Part shown: positions 13,256-20,280 of the stretch, in pieces | Position numbering within the stretch: the first letter of the stretch is position 1 | Layout: every line of letters begins with the position of its first letter | DNA from: CAYLNK01 sp964384675 | Lineage (GTDB): Bacteria; Acidobacteriota; Thermoanaerobaculia; UBA5066 | DNA: 25,370 bases | Direction: 5' to 3' | Assembly (NCBI GenBank): GCA_964384675.1 | Contig: CAYLNK010000060.1 | Span: 1 to 25,370 of the forward strand | Position numbers and translations under genes: made by a program | Notes under the pieces: generated by a model | Databases searched by the model: none | What the model was told of the DNA's origin: nothing | Seen by the model: the letters and a program-made list of their open reading frames with translations, nothing else

Positions 13256-15091
13256 CTACTTGCTCGTTCCCATCACGATCTCGACGCGCCGGTTCTTCGC
13301 CTTCCCCTCCGGGCTGGAGTTCGGCGCGACGGGCTGCGTCTGGCCGTGGGCGAAGACGCGGAGGCGTCCCGCCGGGAAGTTGACGGGCGCCTTCTCCTCG
13401 AGCCACGCCTTCACCGCGAAGGCGCGCTCCTCGGAGAGCCGCATGTTGCCATCGGGCGTGCCGTCGGCGTCGGTGTGCCCGTGGATCTCGACCGCGGCGG
13501 CGCTGGCGACGAGGAGGTCCTGGAGGAGCTGGTCGAGCTGCCGCTGCGTGTCGCCGGTGAACGTCGCCTTGCCGGAGTTGAAGTTGATCTGCCACGCCTT
13601 GCGGCTGATCTCGCTCTTCACCGGCTGGCTCGCCTGCGCCGCCTCGAACTTCGGCAGCTCCGCCTGGGTCGTCGTGACCGAGCCGCCCCGCTTCGTGACG
13701 CCGTCGAGGTACGAGGTGTCTAGCACCTGCGCGACCGGGTAGTACGTCGGGACGAGGTCGGGGTACTGCGAGACGACGATGTCGCCGAACACCTTGTACG
13801 TCGCGGCGAAGAGGTTCCCGGTGCCGCTCTTCCTGCCGAAGAGGACGAGGTTGTCGGCGAGGTTGTTCACGGACGAGCCGCCGAGCTCGACCATCTGGCC
13901 CTGCTTGTCCCGTTCCGTCACGCCCCGGTAGTACTTCTCCCAGTACGCCGCGTCGCTCTCCTTGAAGACGGCGGCGGCGATCTCGGCGCCGCGATGGAGG
14001 GCCGCGGGGTCGCCCTTCACGGCGTCGCCGCCGGCGAAGAACGCGCCGAGCATCCCTTCGACCGTACCCCGGTTCTCCTTCATCCACTTGTCGATGCCGA
14101 TGATCACGTTCGGCATCTGGGACGCGTACTCCTTGGTCGAGACGATCGAGACGAGCCCGCCCTTCTTCTGGGCGACGTTCACGTCGCCCGGCGTCCAGGT
14201 GACCACGCCGTTGACGCAGACCCTCTTGCTCTCCCCGGTCCTCTTCCCCTTCGAAACGACCGCCCGCTCCTCGCAGAAGCCCGCGATGTACTTCTCGCCC
14301 GCGTCGATGTAGTCGTTCGCGGCCACCCAGTTGAGGCAGCCCGGGTCGTACGTCTTCTCGTCCGGGTTGTTGCAGAGCCCGTTGTCCCCGAGCCACTTCA
14401 TGGCGATGTTCCAGTCGCCGTCACGCAGGTAGCCGGCGACGAGGCCGCCGCGGGAGGCGACCGGGCTCTCCTTCCAGGCGGCGGGGCCCATGAACTTGTC
14501 CTCGCCGCGGGAATAGCCCATCGAGCCGATCACCTTGGCCTGGTACTCGGGGCCGAGCTTCTTCAGCGTGTCGTTGAGCCCCTTGAGAAACGTCGCGCTG
14601 CCGTCGCCCATGATGGCGACGAAGTGCGCCCCTTTCGACGGGTTCTTGTTCCCCTTCGACAGCTCGGTCGCGAACGTCGTCAGCGCCTCCTGCATCTTGC
14701 CGACGTCGTCCTGCCGCTCGAACGTCAGGTTCACCCCGTTCTGGCACATCAGGCTCCCCTTGGCGGCCTGGGGCCCGCCGTTGGCGTAGAGGCCGCCGAG
14801 CTGGGAGTTCCAGGCCCAGATCAGGAACTTCACCGGCGGCTTGTCGGTGCAGCCCGGCTCGGCGTTGGCGAGCGGCGCGGCCGGCGCGCTCGGACTCGAG
14901 CCCGTCGCGGTCGCCGGGCTCGACGCGTCGACGCCGGGCAGGTCCGCCTTCGGCGGGACGCTCGACTCCTTCGTCTTGGCCGCCGGGATGATCTTCTCCA
15001 GCAGCGACGGGGCGAAGCGCTTCACGCTGAAGAACACCGTGGCGAGGAGCGCGACGGCGATGACCAGCTTGGCGAGCGGGGTTAGCTTCAA
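13256..15091 (-). CDS. Membrane-anchored ABC substrate-binding protein fused to C-terminal OmpA-like domain
   Basis: 611 residues from a TTG (15089-15091) preceded by a strong AGGAGGA. Residues 8-26 form an uncleaved-looking signal anchor. A low-complexity Ser/Pro/Ala linker (about 40-78) follows, then a periplasmic binding domain of the PBP2/NMT1-TauA type (about 85-480: PPVKFLIWAWNSQLGG, LTFERQDDVGKMQEAL, VIIGIDKWMKENRG, YWEKYYRGVTERDKQG). Several Cys (81, and others in the middle) could make disulfides. The last 110 residues (502-611) are an OmpA-type peptidoglycan-binding domain: INFNSGKATF, HGHTDADG with Asp541, LSEERAFAVKAWL and KNRRVEI. Both conserved peptidoglycan-contact residues (Asp and Arg) are present. 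Binding proteins are normally free or lipid anchored, so dual tethering to membrane and cell wall is unusual. It is the second gene of the cluster, 91 bp after the AAA+ gene. Confidence 0.9.
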   Translation of the reverse strand: MKLTPLAKLVIAVALLATVFFSVKRFAPSLLEKIIPAAKTKESSVPPKADLPGVDASSPATATGSSPSAPAAPLANAEPGCTDKPPVKFLIWAWNSQLGGLYANGGPQAAKGSLMCQNGVNLTFERQDDVGKMQEALTTFATELSKGNKNPSKGAHFVAIMGDGSATFLKGLNDTLKKLGPEYQAKVIGSMGYSRGEDKFMGPAAWKESPVASRGGLVAGYLRDGDWNIAMKWLGDNGLCNNPDEKTYDPGCLNWVAANDYIDAGEKYIAGFCEERAVVSKGKRTGESKRVCVNGVVTWTPGDVNVAQKKGGLVSIVSTKEYASQMPNVIIGIDKWMKENRGTVEGMLGAFFAGGDAVKGDPAALHRGAEIAAAVFKESDAAYWEKYYRGVTERDKQGQMVELGGSSVNNLADNLVLFGRKSGTGNLFAATYKVFGDIVVSQYPDLVPTYYPVAQVLDTSYLDGVTKRGGSVTTTQAELPKFEAAQASQPVKSEISRKAWQINFNSGKATFTGDTQRQLDQLLQDLLVASAAAVEIHGHTDADGTPDGNMRLSEERAFAVKAWLEEKAPVNFPAGRLRVFAHGQTQPVAPNSSPEGKAKNRRVEIVMGTSK

Positions 15092-15147
15092 CTGAGTCCT
15101 CCTGCCGGACCGCGCCGGCCTTGTGTGGCGACGCCCTCGCCGGGGGC

Positions 15148-15174
15148 GCGGGGGGCGGCGTCGGAGCCCCCCGC
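15148..15174 (-). promoter_or_regulatory. Hairpin between AAA+ ATPase and binding-protein genes
   Basis: Perfect 9-bp stem (GCGGGGGGC / GCCCCCCGC, 9-nt loop) starting 8 nt after the AAA+ gene stop on the minus strand, in a 91-bp gap. No T run follows. It may be a partial terminator or stabiliser that sets different levels of the AAA+ protein and the transporter. Confidence 0.55.
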
Positions 15175-15182
15175 ACGGTGAA

Positions 15183-17033
15183 TCAGCGCCGGCTCCCGAC
15201 GGTGGCGCGGAGCAGGCGGAGTCGGGCGTCGAGCTCCTCCGGAGTCATCGACGCGTACTTCGCGGGGAGGAGGCGGCGGCTGGACGTCTCGAAGACGGCG
15301 AGGAGCTCCATGAACTCCAGCAGCTCCACGTCGCGGCTCGGGAAGTAGTCGGTGGCGGCACGGACCAGATGCGCGTCGGTCACGGAGGCCTCCGACCCCA
15401 GCTCGCGGGCGGCGTCGTCGTTGGCGAGGAGGATGACGGCCTCGACGTCCGCGTTGCTGTAGCCGACCAGCTTCGAGGAGAAGCCGTCCCTCAGGGTGGC
15501 GAGGTCGACATCGGTCTTGATCCTGTTCTTCTTTACGAGAGCGCGCGCGACGAGCTCCACCTCCTCGGGGCTCTGCGAGTAGAGGAAGGGGATCTTCCGG
15601 TCGAGGCGGCCGGCCCGCTTCAGGTCGACGTCCAGCTTGTCCGGCCGGTTCGTCATGACCAGGAAGAGGATCCGCCCCCGGTTCGAGGTGTCCGACATGA
15701 ACTCCTTGATCCGGGCGATGACGCGGGACGACGTGCCGCCGTCCCCCTCGCCGTCGGTGTTCCCGAAGGCGCGGTCCCCTTCGTCGATGATCACGACGAC
15801 CTGCCCGATCGCCTTGATCACGTTGAGGATCTTCTCGAGGTTCCCCTCGGTCGCCCCGACCCACTTGGAGCGGAAGTTCTTCAGCTTGATCGTGGAGAGG
15901 CCGCACTCCTTGGCGAACGCCTCGGCCACGAACGTCTTGCCGGTCCCCATCGGGCCGGTGAAGAGGACGCCCATCGGCACGCGGGCGCGGCGCCCCTCCC
16001 GGATGTTCTCGGCCAGGATCCGGAGGTCCTTCTTCACCTCGTCCATACCGCCCACCACCTCGAAGCCGTACTCCGGGGTGAGGAACTCGACGAGGCCGAA
16101 GCACTCCCGCTCCAGGATCTCCCGCTTGCGGAGGGCGATCAGGCGGTCCGCCTCGCGCCGGGCCCGCTCGGCCGGGGTGAGGGTGGCGACCGTGGCGGCC
16201 TCCGCGGCGTTCGGGGCCAGGAGCTTCTTCACCTCGTCGCGCGAGAGGCCGGCGGTGAGCGTCGAGAGCTTGTGCGCCCGCGCCGCCGCGTCCGACCCGC
16301 CGCCGAGGAGACCGGTGATGAACGCCTCGCGCTCGGCCCGCTCCTCCTCCATCGGAGGGGGGGGCGTCAGGATCGAGAAGATCTGGATCGCCTTCAGGCC
16401 GGCGGTGACCTCGGCGAAGCGGTCGGCCTCCTTGTCGGAGAGGCTCTTGTCGGCGGCCACGGCGGCCGCGCGCCGCTCCTCGCGGCTCGGCATCGGGACG
16501 TCGACGACCGACACCTTCGGATTCGAGACGAGCTTGGGGGACAGCTCGGTCAGGTTCTCGGCGACCAGGATGACGATGTGGTCCCCCCGCTCGATCTCCG
16601 GCAGGAACGACCAGCGGTGGAGCGTGATGATCGACGCGCGGTCGGCGTCGCCCTGGAACGACGGGTCGCCGCCCGGCGCGATCGACTCGGCGTACTCGAG
16701 GACGATGGCCGTCTTCTTGGTGATCGAGAGGAGCCTCTCGAGCCCCGACAGCACCTTCTCCCGTCCGCTCCCGGAGACCAGCTCCTCGAAGCTGGCGGCG
16801 TCCTTCGACTTCTTGGCGAAGCGCAGGCCGGTCGCCAGGTTGTAGACGGCGATCGTCTCCTTGGACTCCCGGAGGAGGACGTCCGACAGGAAGTCCGTCA
16901 GCGGCCAGAGCTTCCCGTCGACGAGGACGGCGTCGTAGACGTTCCCGTGGAGGAGGAACATCGACGCTTCTCCCCTTAGGTAGCGCCGCTTCAGGTCCTC
17001 CGCCCAGGCAGGGAGCACGCGGGTGTCGGGCAT
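15183..17033 (-). CDS. AAA+ ATPase, Ycf46/Cdc48-like, with degenerate first ATPase domain
   Basis: 616 residues, first gene of the cluster. The C-terminal AAA module is complete: Walker A GPMGTGKT (360-367), a pore-loop-like SKWVGATEGN (389-398), Walker B VVVIIDEGD (412-420), sensor-1 MTNRPD (N462), and arginine fingers in LKRAGRLDRKIPF (R473, R476). The lid is rich in acidic helices (YSNADVEAVILLA). The N-terminal ~220 residues look like a decayed AAA fold: ETIAVYNLATGLRF, a Walker-B-like AIVLEYAESIAP, then HIVILVAENLTELSPKLVSNPKVSVVDVP, with no Walker A. This order is that of Ycf46-type ATPases, whose cyanobacterial member was linked to inorganic-carbon regulation; its role outside cyanobacteria is unknown. 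AAA+ proteins remodel or unfold partners, so it could act on the transporter or the coiled-coil protein (inference). It begins 66 bp downstream of the tRNA, behind that gene's terminator; no clear Shine-Dalgarno precedes ATG 17033. Confidence 0.88.
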   Translation of the reverse strand: MPDTRVLPAWAEDLKRRYLRGEASMFLLHGNVYDAVLVDGKLWPLTDFLSDVLLRESKETIAVYNLATGLRFAKKSKDAASFEELVSGSGREKVLSGLERLLSITKKTAIVLEYAESIAPGGDPSFQGDADRASIITLHRWSFLPEIERGDHIVILVAENLTELSPKLVSNPKVSVVDVPMPSREERRAAAVAADKSLSDKEADRFAEVTAGLKAIQIFSILTPPPPMEEERAEREAFITGLLGGGSDAAARAHKLSTLTAGLSRDEVKKLLAPNAAEAATVATLTPAERARREADRLIALRKREILERECFGLVEFLTPEYGFEVVGGMDEVKKDLRILAENIREGRRARVPMGVLFTGPMGTGKTFVAEAFAKECGLSTIKLKNFRSKWVGATEGNLEKILNVIKAIGQVVVIIDEGDRAFGNTDGEGDGGTSSRVIARIKEFMSDTSNRGRILFLVMTNRPDKLDVDLKRAGRLDRKIPFLYSQSPEEVELVARALVKKNRIKTDVDLATLRDGFSSKLVGYSNADVEAVILLANDDAARELGSEASVTDAHLVRAATDYFPSRDVELLEFMELLAVFETSSRRLLPAKYASMTPEELDARLRLLRATVGSRR

Positions 17034-17055
17034 GGTGGAGGAGATTACGGCAGGT

Positions 17056-17083
17056 GCGGGGGGGCGCGCGAACGCCCCCCCGC
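17056..17083 (-). terminator. Terminator of the tRNA gene
   Basis: Perfect 11-bp stem (GCGGGGGGGCG / CGCCCCCCCGC) with 6-nt loop, 16 bp downstream of the tRNA 3' end on the minus strand and 22 bp before the AAA+ gene start. It would separate tRNA transcription from the cluster, so the cluster promoter must lie in the same small region or rely on readthrough. Confidence 0.7.
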
Positions 17084-17099
17084 CGCGTCTGGCCTTCAG

Positions 17100-17172
17100 T
17101 GGGTCCGCCCGGATTCGAACCGGGGACCCGCCGGTTATGAGCCGGTGGCTCTAACCGCTGAGCTACGGACCC
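17100..17172 (-). tRNA. tRNA with CAU anticodon (Ile2-CAU or Met)
   Basis: 73-nt cloverleaf read on the minus strand: acceptor GGGTCCG / CGGACCC; D arm GCTC-AGCGGTTA-GAGC; anticodon arm ACCGG-CTCATAA-CCGGC; variable GGGTC; T arm CCCGG-TTCGAAT-CCGGG; discriminator A. The anticodon is CAT (CAU in RNA). The outer anticodon-stem pair is an A-C mismatch; all other stems are perfect. CCA is not encoded (CTG follows the discriminator). It is not an initiator tRNA because the 1-72 pair is a normal G-C and the stem lacks three G-C pairs flanking the loop. The short 8-nt D loop and GGCTCATAACCG resemble tRNA-Ile2, whose C34 is changed to lysidine to read AUA, but elongator Met cannot be excluded. Confidence 0.93.
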
Positions 17173-17216
17173 GCCGCGAGCGTATCAGGGCGGTGCCGCC
17201 GGCACGTGGGCCGGGA

Positions 17217-17245
17217 TTGAGTCGAGACTCGGTTTCAACTATCGT
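17217..17245 (+). promoter_or_regulatory. Sigma70-type promoter of acyl-CoA dehydrogenase gene with overlapping inverted repeat
   Basis: A -35 box TTGAGT (17217-17222), a 17-bp spacer and a -10 box TATCGT (17240-17245) fit the housekeeping consensus. The start of transcription would be near 17252, leaving a ~10-nt leader with GGAG before the ATG. The inverted repeat GAGTC-GA-GACTC (17219-17230) overlaps the -35 box and is a candidate operator. Confidence 0.6.
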
Positions 17246-17261
17246 CTCGCTCCGGAGATGA

Positions 17262-19160
17262 ATGATGGCTCACTCAGATAATCCGGCGAAGCTCCGGGCC
17301 GTCAGCGAGGCCGAGGCGCGGCAGGTCGCCGAGGAGGCGCGGGAGACCGAGTGGACGAGCCCTTCCTTCCTGAAGGAGCTGTTCCTCGGGAGCTACCGGC
17401 TCGACCTGATCCACCCCTTCCCGGACACGCGGCTCGACCGCCCGGAGTTCCTCGCCTTCCGCGAGAAGCTCTCCCGCTTCATGACCGAGGACGTCGATCC
17501 CGACGCCATCGACCGCGACGGGAAGATCCCGCCACGGGTGATCAAGGCCCTCGCCGAGATGGGCGCGTTCGGGATGAAGGTCCCGAAGGAGTACGGCGGC
17601 CTCGGCTTCACCCAGCTCGAGTACGGGGAGATCATGAAGCTCCTCTCGAGCCGGGACGGAAGCATCGTCGCCCTCCTCTCCGCCCACCAGTCGATCGGCG
17701 TCCCGCAGCCGCTCAAGATCTTCGGCACGCCGGAGCAGAAGAAGAGGTATCTGCCCCGCATCGCGAAGGGAGCCATCTCCGCCTTCGCGCTCACCGAGCC
17801 GCAGGTCGGCTCCGACCCGGCGAACCTCGCCACGACGGCGACGAAGACGCCGGAGGGCGACTACATCCTGGACGGCGAGAAGCTCTGGACGACGAACGGC
17901 ACCGTGGCCGAGCTCTTCGTCGTGATGGCGCGCCACCCGGAGTCGAAGAAGATCTCGGCGTTCATCGTCGAGAGGGAGTGGCCGGGCGTGGAGGTGGTCC
18001 ACCGCTGCCACTTCATGGGCCTCAAGGCCATCGAGAACGGCGTCATCCGGCTCCGCAACGTCCGGGTGCCGAAGGAGAACCTCCTCTTGGCGGAGGGACG
18101 CGGGCTGAAGCTCGCGCTCGTCACCCTGAACACCGGCCGGCTGACGCTCCCGGCCGGCGCGGCCGCCGTCGCCAAGCGGTGCGTCGAGATCTGCCGTCAC
18201 TGGGCCGCCGAGCGCGTCCAGTGGGGCCAGGCGATCGGCAAGCACGACGCGATCGCCCAGATCCTCGCCGACATGGCCGCGACGACGTTCGCGCTCGACG
18301 CCGTGGCCGACCTCTGCTCCGCCATGGCGGACAAGGGGGACCGCGACATCCGTCTGGAAGCGGCGATCGCCAAGATGTGGAACACCGAGGAGTGCTGGAA
18401 GCTCGTCGACCAGACGCTCCAGGTGCGGGGCGGTCGCGGCTACGAGACCGCGGACTCGCTCCGCGCCCGCGGCGAGGTGCCGATCCCGGTCGAGCGGATG
18501 CTGCGCGACTTCCGGATCAACCTGATCTTCGAGGGTTCGTCCGAGATCATGCGGCTCTTCATCGCCCGCGAGGCGCTCGACAAGCACCTCGCCGTGGCGG
18601 GCGACTTCGCCAACCCGAAGGCGCCGGCGGGAAAGCGGATCGCCGCGCTGCCGAAGATGGCCGCCTTCTACGGCGCCTGGTACCCGAGCCGTTGGCTCGG
18701 CTGGGGCCGCTGGCCGCGCTACGCGGAATTCGGGGCGCTCGCCACTCACGCTCGCTTCGCCGAGCGGACGTCGCGCAAGCTGGCGCGGACGCTCTTCCAT
18801 CTCATGGCGCTGAACGGCCCGAAGCTCGAGAAGCGGCAGGCGCTTCTCTTCCGCGCCGTGGACGTCGGGGCCGACCTCTTCGCGATGTCGGCCACGATCT
18901 CGAGGGCCGCCGCGCTCGCGAAGGCCGGCGCGCCGGAGGCGAAGAGCGCCGGGCAGCTCGCCGACCTGTTCTGCCGCCGCGTGCGCCGCCGGATCGCCCA
19001 GAGCTTCCAGGCGATCCGCTCGAACGACGACGTCCTGAAGTACGCGTTCACGCGCACGCTCCTCGCCGGCGAGCACGTCTGGCTGGAGGCGGGGATCACC
19101 CCCGCGGACTTCGCCGCGCCGGCGGCCGCGGCCGAGCCGGAGCGGCGCAAGGCCGGGTAG
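17262..19160 (+). CDS. Acyl-CoA dehydrogenase, long form (VLCAD/ACAD9-like)
   Basis: 632 residues; catalyses FAD-dependent alpha,beta-dehydrogenation of acyl-CoA, the first step of beta-oxidation, in the cytoplasm with electrons passed to ETF. N-terminal helical domain (KIPPRVIKALAEMGAFGMKVPKEYGGLGF), middle beta domain (ALTEPQVGSDPANLATTA, DGEKLWTTNG), and C-terminal helical domain (LTLPAGAAAVAKRC, QWGQAIGKHDAIAQILADMA, VRGGRGYETADSLRARGE). The loop LIFEGSSEIMRLFIARE carries the expected catalytic Glu at about residue 424. About 190 further residues follow, an extension typical of VLCAD/ACAD9 forms that associates with the membrane or shapes long-chain specificity. ATG 17262 or the ATG three bases later are equally possible (GGAG at 17254-17257). 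It converges on the cyclase gene, with stops 7 bp apart. Confidence 0.95.
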   Translation: MMAHSDNPAKLRAVSEAEARQVAEEARETEWTSPSFLKELFLGSYRLDLIHPFPDTRLDRPEFLAFREKLSRFMTEDVDPDAIDRDGKIPPRVIKALAEMGAFGMKVPKEYGGLGFTQLEYGEIMKLLSSRDGSIVALLSAHQSIGVPQPLKIFGTPEQKKRYLPRIAKGAISAFALTEPQVGSDPANLATTATKTPEGDYILDGEKLWTTNGTVAELFVVMARHPESKKISAFIVEREWPGVEVVHRCHFMGLKAIENGVIRLRNVRVPKENLLLAEGRGLKLALVTLNTGRLTLPAGAAAVAKRCVEICRHWAAERVQWGQAIGKHDAIAQILADMAATTFALDAVADLCSAMADKGDRDIRLEAAIAKMWNTEECWKLVDQTLQVRGGRGYETADSLRARGEVPIPVERMLRDFRINLIFEGSSEIMRLFIAREALDKHLAVAGDFANPKAPAGKRIAALPKMAAFYGAWYPSRWLGWGRWPRYAEFGALATHARFAERTSRKLARTLFHLMALNGPKLEKRQALLFRAVDVGADLFAMSATISRAAALAKAGAPEAKSAGQLADLFCRRVRRRIAQSFQAIRSNDDVLKYAFTRTLLAGEHVWLEAGITPADFAAPAAAAEPERRKAG

Positions 19161-19167
19161 CGGCGAG

Positions 19168-19800
19168 TCAGGCCGACGGGTAGCCGACCCGGTAGTTCCG
19201 TTCCGAGCCCGGCACCGGGACGTCGAGGTCCTCGAAGCGGAGGCCGGCCTCGTCACCCAGGAGGACGCGAACGGCGTCGGTGACGAGGATCTCGCCGGCG
19301 TTCGCCGTGTCCTCGCCCAGCTTGCTGGCGGCGTTCACCTCGCGCCCCCAGACGTCCGTGTCCCCGATCCGGAGGATCCGGCCGAAGCCGATCCCGATGC
19401 AGAGGAGGATCTTCTCCTCCGGCGTCCTCTCGCCGTTCGTCCGCTCGCAGGCGTGCTGCATCGCGATCGCGCAGGCGAGGGCACGGGAGGGCCGCTTGAA
19501 GAGGAGGAGCAGGCTGTCCGCCTCGATCTTGATCAGGATCCCGTCGTGCGCCACGACGATCGGGAGGAGCAGCTTCTTCTGCTCGAGGATGACTTGCAGG
19601 AAGTGGATGATCCCGAACGCGGCGACGTTCCGGGAGAAGCCGGAGAGGTCGGTGAACATCACGGTCCACTCCTCTCCGAAGAGATCCCAGATCCGCTCGT
19701 CGATCCGCTCCTTGTCCGCGCCGGGACGGGTCCGCTCCTCGATGAGGTGCCAGAGGCGGACCTCGCTCCCCTTCAGGTCGTCGTCCGTCGGGAACGGCAT
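19168..19800 (-). CDS. Stand-alone class III adenylate/guanylate cyclase domain protein
   Basis: 210 residues, ATG 19800. A single cyclase homology domain without transmembrane, HAMP or sensor domain. Catalytic positions: metal-binding Asp51 in MFTDLSGFS and Asp95 in KIEADSLLLLF, purine-contact Lys91, Asp149 in DVWG (Asp favours adenine, so cAMP is likely), and transition-state Asn156 in VNAASK. The partner Arg expected four residues later is Lys160. The N-terminal ~40 residues (EVRLWHLIEERTRPGADKERIDERI) form a helix that may aid dimerisation. The Arg-to-Lys change may weaken activity or mark a divergent subgroup. The gene lies downstream of the 1.1-kb repeat region, and its 5' end borders that region, so any promoter is in or near the repeats. 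Cytoplasmic protein. Confidence 0.88.
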   Translation of the reverse strand: MPFPTDDDLKGSEVRLWHLIEERTRPGADKERIDERIWDLFGEEWTVMFTDLSGFSRNVAAFGIIHFLQVILEQKKLLLPIVVAHDGILIKIEADSLLLLFKRPSRALACAIAMQHACERTNGERTPEEKILLCIGIGFGRILRIGDTDVWGREVNAASKLGEDTANAGEILVTDAVRVLLGDEAGLRFEDLDVPVPGSERNYRVGYPSA

Positions 19801-19943
19801 CCGCGAAGTCTAGCCCGTGGGGCGCGCTGGCCGGCTCTCACCTTCGATCCGCCGGGGCGTAGGACACCCCGGGAACCGCTCTCTCCTTCGATCCGCCGCG
19901 GCGTGGGACGGGTCCTCGCTCCCGCTGCGCGCGGCCGACCCTA

Positions 19944-20002
19944 TCTCCCCCGAAACTGCCAAGCTGGGTCTGGATGAAATCGGCCGGCAGTTTCGGGGGA
20001 GA
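19944..20002. repeat. 59-nt palindromic element, copy 1
   Basis: Perfect 17-bp inverted ends (TCTCCCCCGAAACTGCC at 19944-19960 and its complement at 19986-20002) flank a 25-nt centre containing GATGAAATCGGCC. The corresponding site in the third 278-bp copy (near 20498-20500) lacks the element. Confidence 0.9.
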
Positions 20003-20221
20003 CAACGCGTGCGGCGCTTCGGGCGCGGGGCGCTCGCGAGCGGGTCCCCGGCCGTGCTCGACGGTCGCTACGGAGCCCGCCCCCCGGTCCGGCTCCAGGT
20101 CCTGCGAAGAGACCGCCCGGAGTAGGACCCGCCGGGCCGGATCGGCGCAGGTCCCGTTGTCGCCTTGAATCCGCCGCGGCGTGGGACGGGTCCTCGCTCC
20201 CGCTGCGCGCGGCCGACCCTA

Positions 20222-20280
20222 TCTCCCCCGAAACTGCCAAGCTGGGTCTGGATGAAATCGGCCGGCAGTTTCGGGGGAGA
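20222..20280. repeat. 59-nt palindromic element, copy 2
   Basis: Identical to copy 1, exactly 278 bp downstream, with the same flanks (GCCGACCCTA on the left, CAACGCGTGC on the right). Confidence 0.9.

Noticed and set aside
12375..14396. 673-residue reading frame
   Set aside because: Only its last 270 residues are the permease; the first part is an Arg/Gly-rich shadow of the binding-protein gene in another frame.
10515..17172. Genomic island inserted at the tRNA gene
   Set aside because: No integrase, no direct repeat of the tRNA 3' end was seen, and base composition and codon use match the neighbours.
17262..19160. Acyl-CoA dehydrogenase fused to another enzyme
   Set aside because: The C-terminal ~190 residues fit the usual extension of VLCAD/ACAD9-length enzymes; no second catalytic domain is visible.
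17274..19256. 660-residue antisense frame opposite the acyl-CoA dehydrogenase
   Set aside because: Shadow composition; the + strand gene has complete family motifs and a promoter.
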